In this document: in pieces, positions 10,441 to 21,888 of the stretch
Layout: the number at the start of each line of letters is the position of its first letter
Position numbering within the stretch: position 1 is the first letter of the stretch
Source: Plantago ovata
Lineage: Eukaryota > Streptophyta > Magnoliopsida > Lamiales > Plantaginaceae
Reading direction: 5' to 3'
Assembly: GCA_028274465.1 (NCBI GenBank)
Contig: CM051455.1
Location: 68,678,985-68,742,984 of the forward strand
DNA: 64,000 nucleotides
Made by a program: the position numbers and the translations under genes
Notes under the pieces: generated by a model
Database searches by the model: none
What the model saw: only the letters and a program-made list of their open reading frames with translations
Told to the model about the DNA's origin: nothing

Positions 10441-10971
10441 CCATCAGAAATCGACATAGCCAATGTAGAGGAATGTTGTGAAGAATCTATTGACGAAGCC
10501 TCTTCAGTGCTTAGATTGGATTCCACGTCCTTAAATGAGAATGTCAAGACTGTTGGTAAAGAAGAAGTCGTGGAGGAGGTGATCACTGAATCCATTGCTT
10601 CACCTGAGTCAGACAGTGTTGTCTTGAGTTGTGTTGAGATCGAGGAGCTACTCTCTGAAGATTTTGGTGTCTCTGAATCGACATGTTTGGATTCTATTGC
10701 TACAGACACTCTTGATCTTGACTCCTATGTTCTGGTCCATGCACCCACCTATGAGCTTCAAGGGAGTTTTGATCCACTTTTTTCTTTTTACTTTCCCTCT
10801 GATTCCTTTAGTTATTTCTTAGATTTTGATTTTGTTAATTTAGTTGATTTTTATTTTCAGGGAATCATGGATTTGCTTGAGGACTTGAGGAGAGGAGCCA
10901 AAGATGGTTCCCAAGATGCAAGGAGTAATGGAACGAATGCACGAGATTCGTTCCCATTTGATAATGGATAA
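10285..10971 (+). CDS. Hypothetical ORF of LARD-1, acidic, fused to gag remnant
   Basis: A 228-codon frame begins in the gag block and continues as an acidic Ser/Glu/Val-rich stretch. It then passes through a T-rich segment ending in a splice-acceptor-like TTTTCAG before the last 35 codons. The same arrangement exists in LARD-2 (19470-19996), where the frame is interrupted. The last block, starting M-D-L-L-E, is unusually well kept between the two elements, in two reading frames. I do not recognise a function; it could simply be non-coding element sequence. Confidence 0.3.
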   Translation: MGALRGSAREWLRIPPERSLHTWDEITNKFLEHWDWDSPPGSKIWTSRFASPPSEIDIANVEECCEESIDEASSVLRLDSTSLNENVKTVGKEEVVEEVITESIASPESDSVVLSCVEIEELLSEDFGVSESTCLDSIATDTLDLDSYVLVHAPTYELQGSFDPLFSFYFPSDSFSYFLDFDFVNLVDFYFQGIMDLLEDLRRGAKDGSQDARSNGTNARDSFPFDNG

Positions 10972-11129
10972 CCTTTGTGGTATTTCTTTGCATGTAGTTT
11001 AGTTTTTCCTTTTTATTGCTTTTGTAGTTGTGGCCTGTGTGCCTTTTGTCGTGATTCATTTAGTCTAGTGTTTGTCTTGGTGCCTTAGGTGATTAAGATA
11101 GGAAAAAACATCGGAAATCTGGAAACAGA

Positions 11130-11283
11130 GCCAAGTGAAGCGCTTGGTAAGCCCAAGCGGTCCGCTTGGATTTCCAGTAAGAATTTCATTCTTACTGGAA
11201 TTTCAAGCGGAGCGCCTGGAGCCTCCCAAGCGCTCCGCTTGACAAGCGGACCGCTTGGCTCCCGCCAAGCGGTCCGCCTGGAC
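11130..11283 (+). repeat. Internal GC-rich inverted-repeat cluster of LARD-1
   Basis: It repeats the CCAAGCG, NNN, CGCTTGG pattern of the LTR cluster with different centres (GTC, GAG, CTC, GAC), for example CCAAGCGGTCCGCTTGG at 11153-11169. It lies about 190 bp before the purine-rich tract at 11470. Confidence 0.8.
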
Positions 11284-11469
11284 CCTGTACCCAGATTTTC
11301 CTCGTTTTTTCCATTCTTCTCACCTTTGTGCACCCGTTTTCACATGTTTCTTGAGTCCTTTCAGGTACTACTCATATATAGGAGATTGGACACGAACTTT
11401 ATCTCAGGGAAGTGTACTTTCAATCCAAATTTTCCTTTTCATTCAACTTTTCTTTGCTCGAGGACGAGC

Positions 11470-11492
11470 AAAAGTTTAGGTTTGGGGAGGGG
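11470..11492 (+). other. Polypurine-like motif inside LARD-1
   Basis: The sequence contains GTTTAGGTTTGGGGAGGGGG behind GAGGACGAGCAA, the usual context of the polypurine tract in Athila/Ogre-type elements. No LTR follows; comparison with LARD-2 shows it is an internal copy and that the true tract was lost in the deletion at 11931. Confidence 0.55.
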
Positions 11493-11930
11493 GTATTGGA
11501 TTTTCAGTACTATGTGCTCTTTTGGTTTCGTACATGCCTGTTGTCAGCTCAAGTTCTTGTGATTTGTCGTTTTTTCTAGTTTTTGCATGCATATCATCCC
11601 TAGATTAGTTGTTGCACGTTGTTGTGTGTGGAATTTATTGCCAAGTCTTTTGAACTTTTTTATTGAGTAGACTAAGTGTTTATGACCATTGATCATATGT
11701 TGCATCACTTTGCAAGTAGTTTGAGGCTTGTCTCGCTTGGTTTGTCACATTCGCATGTGCACTAGTTAAGCTTAGTAGTCTCGACATCACCTCGAGTGGT
11801 GTTTCTTCTACTGCGGTTCACGATGGCCATATAAAATGATGCATGTTAGAATCTATGGTTGTAACCCGTGTAATTATGTACGTAAGAGGCGACAAGTTCT
11901 TCACCTCGATTAGAGATTGCCAAATGCCTA

Positions 11931-12387
11931 GGTCAATGAAAGCTATAGGATTGTATGTTAGAGATTTGCAGCATGCTAGATAAATGGTGTTGGTGACAAG
12001 CACCTCTAAAGTATTGATAGTGGTCTTTTATGATGTGTGTCTTGAAAGTTACCTAGACGAGTTGCTTAGCAGACTTGATCAAAGGTTTTATGCACTGAAC
12101 TTGTGAGCATATTCGTAACCCATGCATGTGTATTGGACTTCTACCACCAACCGTTTTCCAAGCTTGATTACAACAATCTGATTTCTCGTTGCTTTGTTCT
12201 AAGAAAACAATTCTACAAACACTTGAACCCGTTGTCTGAAATAACTAGCAAAAACCACAAACAAAGCCACGTTAGGTCCCGAGAGAACGACACTCGGGGA
12301 CAACTTGCCATTGCACTCTAGTTTATGTAGTGATAAGTGTTCTTTGGATTTTTAAACAAATTTAATTGGTGAAAAACGACATCATCA
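11931..12387 (+). repeat. Truncated 3' LTR of LARD-1
   Basis: These 457 bp match the end of the 5' LTR (9320-9776). The left edge joins internal sequence, equivalent to LARD-2 near 20921, at a shared GG, so a deletion removed about 1 kb of internal sequence and the first 950 bp of this LTR. Confidence 0.88.
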
Positions 12388-14385
12388 AAGTTGTGTTGAA
12401 AAACGATAGAATCTCGGAAAAACCCATGCCTCCTTCATATCTTGACACTGCAAAGTGTGAGATGATGATGCAATGGGGCGGATTTGCCAAACAGAAGTAT
12501 ATTCGATACTTCTACGAACAAGAACTTGACGGTGACAATGAAGAGGCGCTTGAATTTATCAAGCAGCAAGGCCTACAATGGAACTACAACGGTGACAATG
12601 AAGAGGCGCTTGAAGAACTGCTCGCACTAAGCAAGTGAGCATGTTAGACACAATGGAGTTCTACAACAATGCAGAAATCCTGTCCCAAACTGATAGTAAA
12701 GGAGTCATTGAAAAAGTGATCTTTACTACAGTTCAGAACACGCAAATCGTCCTGAAATGGACTGATTTAGCGGAAATCTTTTAGATTCCAACCACTGGAA
12801 CTGAAGATGACGTCACTGCCACTGATAAAGAAATTGAAGCATTCTACAGTGACGTCAGAAATGAGAAAATGAAGAAAGGAGAGATTGCTCCCGTGACTTG
12901 GACAAAGCACGTTAAGAGGAAGCATCTCTGCCATTCACTTGGTCTAGTAGCTCTGCTACTAATCAAAGTCTTGGACTCCCAAGTTGGAGGAATAGACCAA
13001 GTAGGCTTGAGAAGGTGGCCGCTGCTGATGCATATCTATGAAAACAAAATGGAGCTTAACTGGGCTAAGTACATTTCAACAAACTTGTTGATTGTGTTAC
13101 TAAGTTCAAGGTTAAGGTGGAAGACAACAAAGTCTCACCTTCCTTCCCAGTTATGTATGGAATAAAGATATGCTATATCCTTGAACATTTCAGGATTCAG
13201 CTGAGAAACCCATTGCCAATCAAGAAATCTGTATGCAATGTGGGAAGATCCTTCTACAAGCAGAATGTACCTAAGATTGCCGGCAAGAAACTTGAAAAAT
13301 CTAAAAATACAACAGCTGCAGATGTTGTCAGCTCAAGTCAACAAGAAAGGTATACAACAGCTGCAAATGTCACCACTCAGCAACTTAGAGATGAAACTGT
13401 TGTAGATGGTGGTGACAAAGATGAAACTGCTCTAGATGGTGATCATGCTGACACCACTACACATGTTGCTGAAAATGCAACTACAGACGCCTCTGCTAGG
13501 AAACTCGAAAAATCTAAGAAGAAAAAGAGGAAAGCTGATGATGACACTCAGACTGCAGCGTCATCAGTAAACCCCGTCCCCAAGAGAAAAAGGACAAATA
13601 ACCCAAGGAAGAAAACACTGGCTCGCAAGTCAGTACCAATTGTCCACGACCTCTCAGACAATTCCCAAGCAGTTGCTGAAACGCAAGTTCCAGTAGATGT
13701 TGCTGAGGTGGTTACTGAAACCTATGTCAGAAATGTTGAAGTGTTTGCGGAAGCCTTCAACAATCAACTTAATGTTGATACATCTACTGCGAATAGACCA
13801 CAAGGCAGTGGAAATGAAATTCCTGCCCAAGTCCCAGATATCTACATTGTAGATAATCTTGATGACCAAACTCTGGAACCGGTTACTGATATCGCTGCAG
13901 ATATAAGAACCGCGGCACTTGTTGAAGTTGCCGTTAATGAAAAGATGGTTGCTGAACAAGCAACTCATCAGGTTGCGGAAGAACCAGTTGCTGAAACAAC
14001 AATGGTTCAAGTCCCAGAAGTTGTTGAAGAAAGACAAGAAGCATTATTCAACGACGCATCTCGTGATGCTGAGAATACTGGCCCCAGCTCACCAAAGACA
14101 TCAATTGACAAAGTCCAGCTTGTACTGGAAGCTTTAAGCCAACAAATGGAATTTGATATTGAAGAATCATCCAAAAAATCCATTGATGCTTTTATGACAA
14201 GTAGTGAGCTTAAGGGTCAAGATGCTTCTGCTCAACTTGTCATTTCAGAGACAAGGGAGATTGCTGAAACCGCGCAGCTTTCTCAAACAGAGCAAGCCAA
14301 GAAGTCTGCTGAAGAAACAGTCCCAGAAACTGAAGAAACTGTTAATGCTGAAAGGACTGAGCCACAACATGTCCTTCTTCAGCAG

Positions 14386-14754
14386 GTAGATAACTCAACC
14401 ATCAGTAAGACTTCATTTTCTGAAACTGATTCTTTTGCTAATATTATGATATCTCTACAGACTTCTCAAGATGCAAGTCAGATGGTTGTTGAAGCCTCTG
14501 CACCAGAATCAACACTTCCTGCTCAGCAGGTAGTTAAAGTTTTTGGTAATAAAACTAAGTTTGACAACTTAGTACTTGTATCTCACTCATATTTATTTCA
14601 GGATGAACAAATGGAGGATGCTACTCAAGCTCCTCAAGGAATGGAAATTGTACAACATGAGCTTGCTGAAACTCAGAAGGTAATTCATGTTTCAGCTTTG
14701 AACTCTAAGGCAATTATCCAAACCTCTCCTGATCTAAATATTATTCTTTTTCAG
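14386..14754 (+). other. Three in-frame intron-like segments in the copia extra ORF
   Basis: Segments 14386-14460 (75 bp), 14530-14601 (72 bp) and 14680-14754 (75 bp) each begin GT after AG and end with a T-rich stretch and CAG. All have lengths divisible by three and are open in the ORF frame, so the protein can be read with or without them. The exon-like blocks between them are 69 and 78 bp, giving a repeat period of about 147 bp. Plant introns can be this short. Confidence 0.55.
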
Positions 14755-15675
14755 GCTCTAAAGGAGACCACTGAAGTGGTGCACATCACTGAAGATTCAC
14801 AAGTGAGTTCTGAGGAACTTTACTTGAACTTCAAAAGAACAACCTTGTCAAGAGTTGCTAAGTCTTTCAGCAACTGGCAAAGGTACAGAAGGATGGACTT
14901 TTCTGACCTCCATCTTCATCTGTCAAATGAGAAAAAGAGATCCTCTCTACTGAAGCTCGAGACTTTTGTCCACTCCATACTTCCTAAAAAATTCTCATAT
15001 TCTCACCTAATGAGCTCGAATCTGATTGCTCAAATCAAAGAGAATATGAAGGCAAAATTTAAGAGTGCCTCTCCAGCTGAACAAGTTGTGATGCTCAAGG
15101 GTTCATTTGTACCCGTGGTGGCTGATCCCCACAAAATCAATGAGGAAGAGGAGGTAACAAGTGTTGCTTTATACAAGCATCTTGAGCTAGTCATTCTGAC
15201 TGATGATGATGAAGAGGAAGAAGATGAAAACATCCCTACTGATCCCAGTGATGATGAAGGGAAAGATTCAAAGGACAAAAAGGATGACGATGATGACAAT
15301 CAAGGTCCAAGTCCTGATGCTGGTGGTTTAAAATTGACAGTTGCTGAAACTGAACAACAAGACAATCAGCAAGCTGAACAACGACAACCTCAGCATGAAT
15401 CTCAACCTGCACCTGCTGATGCTGAAAATCAAGCACTTGTACAAGGCACTGATACTGAAGAGGAATATGCCAGAAAACGAGCTGCCTTGAAACATGGAAA
15501 GAGCCAATTTTCTGATGCCAGGGTCACTGATACAAACCTTGATGATGAAGATGAAATGGATGAAGATTACCAACGAGCTCTACAAAACAGTCTCCTGATC
15601 CATGCAAGGCATACGCAGGATTTGGAAATTGGTCAATCTTCAGGAGTAAAACCAAAGGAAGTCCCCTCCCTTCCA

Positions 15676-15873
15676 CTTACTACTGGCGAAACTCCAGTAA
15701 TTGAGTCTCAAACGTCGCCCTCACCAACTACTCAATTAAAACTTACTACTGGCGAAACTCCAGTAATTGAGTCTCAAACGTTGCCCTCAGCAACTACTCA
15801 ATTAAAACTAACTACTGGTGAAACTCCAGTTGTTGAGTCTGAAGCGTTGCCATCAACAACCACTCAACCAAAA
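15676..15873 (+). repeat. Three tandem 66-bp repeats inside the extra ORF
   Basis: Units start at 15676, 15742 and 15808 and encode a 22-residue repeat containing T-T-G-E-T-P-V. The period is in frame. Confidence 0.9.
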
Positions 15874-17616
15874 GGAAATGAAGCTGCTGACTTAGGTTCC
15901 AAGGTTGCTGGCCTTGATGAATATGAGGATGAAGATGCTCTATCAGCAAACGAGGATGAAAACTCAAAGAGAGACCCAAAAGTGGTTGAAATTCCTCCTC
16001 CTGACTATATAAATGATGTAGACGATGATTTGAGAGGAGAATTGCTGATGAAAGATGATCAGTTTGCTTCAGAACTAAAAGTTCATTCCTTGACCCCAAA
16101 TCTAGTGCCGTTCCCACGTGTAGAGGAGTTTACTCCTAGAATTTTGGCACTGAAGAAAGTCCATGATGCTTGCAAAGCAGAAGATGAGGCATTGCTTGCT
16201 GAGAGCCCGCTTGATATTGGAAAAATATTTGCTACAGTGCTGAAACGCACTACTACTCTTACAATAGCTTAGAAAGACATCAGTCTTTATCACAAGAGCT
16301 ATGAAGAAGATGTAAGTCAAGCACTCTGGTTAGCAAAGACCGCATTAGTAAAGGCTCAGACTTTCATGGAAGAAAAGGCCGCAACAGAACAAAGACATGA
16401 GGAGAACATGGTGAGTATTAAAAATGAGTTGTCAAAGATGACTTCTGATCAGCAACAAATCATCATGAAATACAACAGCCTAAGTACTCTTGCTGAAAAT
16501 TGCAATGAGTTCTACTCTCTGCACATCACTCCGATGTTGCAATCCATGTCTAAGGGGGAAAAGAGAAGTACAAGAAAAAGAACCCAAACCCCTCCTACTG
16601 TTGATGCGCCACTACCAATAGAACTTCTTGCTGAAAAAGAGCAAAGTTCTAAAAGACAAGCAGAATCTGAGTTAAATTCAGCAAGTCCCAAAAAGAGAAA
16701 AACTGCTGCTGAAACTCAAGGTTTTTGCCACACTGAAAGTCATCAAGATCTGAATGAAGATGATGATGATGATGACAATCAGACAATAGCTCAAGCCATA
16801 AGAGCTAGACTCTTAACAGCCTTAATTCCGTCTGGCCATTCAAAGCATTTCTCTTCTGACTCAAGATCTTCAGCAAGAGATCAAGACAATGCAAAATCAA
16901 GAAGAAGAAGGCAAAGACAAGAAGAAAAGAGGCTGGCCAGCATTGCTATTGGCTCCGGCATTGAATACACCAAGACCAGCAATGATGAAACCACTCAGAA
17001 CGTGATCAGAAACGTTCATGGTTGCTGGATCTTAAAGATGGAAGATTTGCTGGTGAATGAGTTCTTTCCTACAACCATTTTGAACCAAATGTTCACTTGG
17101 ATTGATCTTAAGGTAAAAAGGAAAGAAAGGGTTGAGTCCCTCCCAAGAAATATTGCTGGGAGATGGTTGAATCTAGAAGTCTCAGTAAGAAGAACTGCCA
17201 TTGGTAAGATCATAAGACAAGAACCAGAATTGATAAAACCAGTTGGCATTGCTTATTACTCTGACCCAGTAACCAAGAAAACAAAGAAGAGACTTGGATT
17301 GATTCCTTATGAGTATTTCTATCTCACTGCTAAGGATCAAGAAGAAGATCTTCTCTGGCTAAGGAAGATTCATCCTAAAAGCATTTCAGATACACAGCTT
17401 CTCCATGCCAGCAGTTGGTGCATGCATTTGTGGGTAACTCAGTACATGGAAATGAATGCTGAAAAGCATCATCATACTGCCTGCAAAAATGCAAGGATTC
17501 TTCAATTACAAGTCCGTAGGCTACTTGAGAACTACGAAAAGGACTGTATTGAATTCACTACACTTGCTGAGAAGAGTGTAAGAGAGATTTTGAGAAAATC
17601 CTCTGGAAGAGCTTAA

Positions 17617-17880
17617 CTCTCTGTAATAGTTCTGTTAAAGTTTTTATTTGCTGATTTTGTTTAGTTATCTTTGCTCTTTCCTATAAACTTACTGAAAGAT
17701 AACTATCAGCAATAAAGCTTTTGACTCTTATTGGTTTTTGATTATGCAATTTACTTATGCTTACTCTTTAATTATTCAAGTATGCTTGCATTAATCAACT
17801 GATTTATTCAACATCAGAAACCTCTAAAAGGGTAACAATTAATTTAGCCATGGATTTCTAACATCAAAAAGGGGGAAATT
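17617..17880 (+). other. Copia 3' untranslated segment with polypurine tract
   Basis: AT-rich sequence without an open frame. AAAAAGGGGGAAA at 17866-17878 lies directly before the LTR and is the expected polypurine tract. Confidence 0.75.
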
Positions 17881-19449
17881 TGTTACGAAACTTGTAATTT
17901 TGATGAGCAATTAACCATGCTAAATTAAGGAAAGTCCAGTAACTAGTACTCTTAAGGTCCATAGGAATTTAGAATTTTAAGGACATTGTAAAAGAGGAAC
18001 GTTTGCTGAAGACTTAGAGTAGGTGCTAGATAGGTTGGTTTTACCGGTTATGATGTATCTTGTTTTCTGAAAAGAAATACAACCTATTGAAGCATTTGCA
18101 GATGATGTACTTTGTTTTTACAAACAAACTATTGAAGCATTTAGAACCGCTCAGAATCTTGAAGATTTCGAAGACTGAAGACTAGAAGATTTTTGAAGAC
18201 TGGTATCTACAAAGGCATATGTTGCTCAGAAAGTGGAAACTTCAGCAACAACATCGCATAAGTGAAAATTGAATGACAGAGTAGGTTGTGCTTGCTGAAA
18301 CTGAGACTGACCACTTGTTGATGAACATTTGTGACCTCTTGCTGAAAGTACTTGTATTTGCGCTCCAATGTTACTGTTTGAATTTCATTCAAAAGAGCAT
18401 TAAATGCAAAGCATGCACGCGAAGAACATGAAGACTAGAAGACAAACAAGGACGCTGCTGAAAGTACAAAAGCAAGATAGTGACATTTTAAGGAACAAAA
18501 GCCTTAGAATTTGAAATTCAAACGACTCCTTATTTCACTATAAATAGAGGTCATCCGGCAAATAGTTGAAGTGTGTCAACAACGTGATCAAACTCTCACC
18601 TGTGCTTAAACTCCCATACCCTTCAATACTCTTTACTGCCATTGATCCGTTCCAAGACTAAAAGCTTGTAAAAGCTACTTGTGAAGAAGTAGAACTTACA
18701 CGACTAAGAAATTAGTTAAGTGTTCTTTCTTTCTTTAGAACAAGAACAAGTCTTGACACCAGAAACAATTAAACTCGTTTACTGCAAAGTATTCATAGTT
18801 TTGTTTCTTAGATGACTTGTTGTAACTGAATAAGTTATAATTAAGTTATCTCACCCCAAACCTCTCTAACTGAAAATACACCCTTTCAGGCGTGATATTC
18901 AGGGGGAACTTAATCGAGCATAGTGTTGCTGATTAAAAGTACCAAGTTTGGTGGAGAACAAGGTTGCGTTCTCTAGTTAGATTGGAGACGAAGCAAGTGT
19001 GCTTTGGTTTCTGTTTGGATCGCTCTAGATAGGTGTTGTAAGGAACCTGAAACTTATCTTAGTGGATTCAGTCCTAGAAAGGACAAAGTGGATTTTGAGA
19101 GATTACGCCACTCTCAGATACCACTATAAAAGTGTTTGTGTGATTTACTTACTGTACTTAGTTTTCAGCAAAGCATATCTATCTGTACACAGTCACTCAC
19201 ATCACTTGCTGAAACTATCACTTACTGAAAAAGCACTTATTGTATCAAAGACTTCTGCTCTCTGATTTTAAGTATCAGCAAACCTAGTTACTGTGAAGTA
19301 ACTTGCGCTTGCTGAGAAAGTTAAGTATCAGCAAACTCGTTACTGAAAAGTAATAAGTACTTGCTAAGAAACTTTTTAAACGATGAAAGTTTGAAAAGAC
19401 TATTCACCCCCCCCCTCTAGTCTTTTCTTGTTGTTTAAAGGGACCAACA
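17881..19449 (+). repeat. 3' LTR of the copia element
   Basis: It is 1569 bp, begins TGTTACGAAACTTG and ends GGGACCAACA. The first 240 bp match 63757-64000 closely, confirming a repeated LTR. The motif TTGCTGAAA recurs many times in it. LARD-2 sequence begins directly after the last base. Confidence 0.9.
18538..18549 (+). promoter_or_regulatory. TATA box of the copia LTR
   Basis: CTATAAATAGAG lies about 660 bp into the LTR, a plausible U3 promoter with transcription starting some 30 bases downstream. Confidence 0.6.
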
Positions 19450-20142
19450 GATAAGGACTCACCTCCCGGGACAAGGGCATGGACGTCTCGCTTCAGTAGT
19501 CAGCCACCATAAATCGACATTGCCGATGAAGAGGAATGTGGAGAAGAATCCATTGATGAAGTCTTCTCAGTGCTTAGCTTGGATTCCACGTCCTTACTTG
19601 CGGATGTCGAGGTTGTTGGTCAAGAGGAAGTCGTGGAGGAGGTGATAACTGAATCCATTGCTTCACTTGAGTCAGAAGGTGATGGCGTGAGTTCTGTTGA
19701 AGTCGAGGAGCCAATCTCTGAAGACTTTGGTGCCTCTGAATCAATTGCTACGTTCTGGTCCATGCACCCACCTATGAGTTCCAAAGGAGTTTTGATCCTC
19801 TTTACTCTTTTTATTCTCCATCTGATTCCCTTAGTTATTTTTTAGATTTTGTTTTTCTTGATTTTGTTAATTTTATTTTTCAGGGAATCATGGACTTGCT
19901 TGAGCAGATACGGAGAGGAGCCAAGGATGGTTCCCAAGATGCGAGGAGTAATGGAACGGATGCACAAGATTCGTTTCCATTTGATAATGGATAACACTAG
20001 TGGTAATGGTCGCATGTAGTTTAGTTTTATCGCTTTCTTGCATTGCATGCATATTTATTTTTCGTGTGTTTTTTGTGATAAAATAGGTTTTAAGATGATA
20101 ATTTTGCGTTTTGGGAGGAAAAAGGCGTCTCTAGGGGTCTGG

Positions 20143-20272
20143 AGATGCCAGGCGAACCGCCCGCCATGTGGGGCGATTCGCCTGGCAATCCCAGGCCGCC
20201 TGGGACGTTCTGGGCGCCCCAGGCGAATCGCTCCCCACCTGGGGCGATTCGCCTGGGTGTCCAGAAACCCGG
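20143..20272 (+). repeat. Internal GC-rich inverted-repeat cluster of LARD-2
   Basis: It repeats variants of GGGGCGATTCGCCTGG and CCAGGCGAATCG. The position corresponds to the cluster at 11130-11283 of LARD-1, but the stem sequence is different. Confidence 0.8.
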
Positions 20273-20942
20273 AGGTCCGGATTTTCGTTCGAAAACCCGA
20301 TTTTCTCCTATTATGCTAAATTATCGATCTTTTTACCTCGTTTATCACCCGTTTTGTTTTCTCACGAGTTTGATTGAGTAATATAGGTCACTTATACAAG
20401 TATTAGCTCTCACCTTAAATCCACTTTCGACGTTCGGGACGAGCGACGACGTTCAGGTTTGGGGGGTGGCTATCGCTGGCTATCTCTATACTTGTCTTGC
20501 TTATGATAAATTCGTGAAATCTTTTGTTTGCATTTGCATTTGCACGTTTACCGCTTTCTTAGTATTTAGTTGCATACACTACATTCATCCTAGGATAGTC
20601 TTGCATGTTTTATGTGGAGTTTATTGCCAAATTTTTTTTGAACTTTTTTATTGGGTAGATTAACTAATTATGACAATAATCATATGCTTCATCTCTATGA
20701 ATTTGTTTGAGGTTTCTCTCGCTTGGCTTGTCACATTTATGTATTGCACTTAGTTAAGCTTGGTAGTCTCGACATCACTTAGTGGTGTTTTCTCTACTGC
20801 AGTTCACGAAGGCCTTTATAATAGGATGATGCATGTTAGGATCTTATGGTTGTTTTCCCGAGTAATTATGTACCTAAGAGGCAACAAGTCTTCACCTTGC
20901 TTTGAGATTGCTAAATGCCTAGGAAGGAGGTAGTGTGAGATT

Positions 20943-21110
20943 GTGTGATCCTTTGTTGCAACCTATTCTCTCGAATAGGTTTGGGGAGGGGGTTACGCTA
21001 TCATTAGACTTGTTTTGTTTTTTCGATTTTTAGTGTGTGTTGTGAGTTTATTTTCCTTTTTCGTAAAGTTTGTACTCCAACCTATTCTTTCGAATAGGTT
21101 TGGGGAGGTC
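20943..21110 (+). repeat. Duplicated hairpin plus polypurine-like motif in LARD-2
   Basis: CCTATTC, a short loop, GAATAGG, then TTTGGGGAGG occurs twice, near 20964 and near 21079. A further purine tract without this hairpin lies at 20452. A poly(A)-rich stretch follows at 21161-21250. Confidence 0.7.
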
Positions 21111-21888
21111 GTTTGTGAGTCATTTTAATTTCTTTTTCGTTGTGCTACTGCTGGCTAGAAAAAAAAATCAAAAAAAAAAAAAAAGAAAAAGAAACATTCC
21201 AGAAAAAAGAGAAAAAACTGGAAAAGAAAAAGAAAAAAAGAAAAGACCCCAAAAAAGCAAAGAAGGGTCCAAAAAAGAAGCCAAAAAGCAGTTTAGCAAA
21301 AGTGTTTGTCTCATTTTTCAGTTCTTGTAATGTTCGTAATCGAGTTGTAATTTTTTGTCTTTTGTTTTGTTTGAGTGTCATCTGTTCTAGACCACCCTCG
21401 TCCTGCCATTCAGGAAGTGGTGAATAGCTTTAGGCTTTGCTTGAGAGATGGGTAGAATAAGGGAGTGTTATCTTTTTTAGGGAACCCTCCTTCGTTTGAT
21501 GAGAGCCAGTATTGGTTCGACCTCTTTGAGGAAAAGTCTTAACTTGGTGAACAACAGTAAGTCCTCAGTTTCATAGGCACGGGACAACCATTTGTATTTT
21601 AACATGTTTCATTACGTCGTCACTGACTAGGTCCAGGTAGAGAATGTTACGAGAGACTATCTTGTTTGACATAAGTGCTTATGTGAATGTGTATGAGTCA
21701 ATCGAGGCATCCTTCAACCTATATCCATGTTATGATTTGTATGGTTTTTGGTCATAAGTTTTTTGATAGATTCAATAGATTAGTTCATTTGATTTGGCAT
21801 GAGACTCCATTTTTTGTATTGCATTGTTTTTTGCATTAGAGTCTAGCTTAGTTGCTTGAGGACAAGCAAATGTTCGGTTTGGGGAGTT

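Larger units (their letters stand above)
8372..12387 (+). mobile_element. LARD-1: non-autonomous LTR element with deleted 3' part
   Basis: It begins TGATGAACG and ends ACATCATCA, flanked by AAGTT (8367-8371 and 12388-12392). A complete 1405-bp 5' LTR is followed by a primer-binding site of the type used by Athila, Tat and Ogre gypsy elements. The internal part has only gag-like remnants and no polymerase. The 3' LTR retains only its last 457 bp. The intact target duplication shows that the loss came after insertion or happened during it. Confidence 0.9.
12393..17616 (+). pseudogene. Copia extra ORF, main part (unknown function)
   Basis: The frame from 8276 continues to about 12638 and then decays: a stop lies near 12784 and there are frame changes before 13117. 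From 13117 one long frame runs to TAG at 16270-16272 and resumes in the same frame to 17616, over 1400 codons in all. The N-terminal third (12400-13260) has a folded-protein composition with tryptophans and resembles the accessory proteins of plant retroelements; I cannot assign a family. The middle is rich in Ala, Glu, Thr and Val with K-K-R-K-type basic patches, acidic Asp/Glu runs near 15200-15300 and a three-fold 22-residue repeat. The last part (16990-17616) looks globular again. Three intron-like segments lie at 14386-14754. The product may be structural or envelope-like; that is only inference. Confidence 0.6.
1..19449 (+). mobile_element. Ty1/copia retrotransposon with extra 3' ORF, 3' part only, interrupted twice
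   Basis: The window opens inside the polyprotein of a copia element. Its parts, in order, are a pol fragment (1-45), reverse transcriptase and RNase H (5499-7364), a hairpin array (7384-7740), an extra ORF (8276-8371 and 12393-17616), a polypurine tract and a 3' LTR (17881-19449). A copia order of pol, extra ORF, LTR with a long LTR is known from SIRE/Maximus-type elements; that assignment is inference. Removing the chromovirus (46-5498) and LARD-1 (8372-12387) restores continuous reading frames across both junctions, which shows they inserted into this element. It lies itself inside LARD-2. The 5' LTR, gag and integrase are outside the window. Several frameshifts and stops make it non-functional. 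Confidence 0.85.

Noticed and set aside
21070..21427. Lys-rich open frames around 21070-21427
   Set aside because: They read an A-rich low-complexity run inside LARD-2; the run is not conserved with LARD-1.
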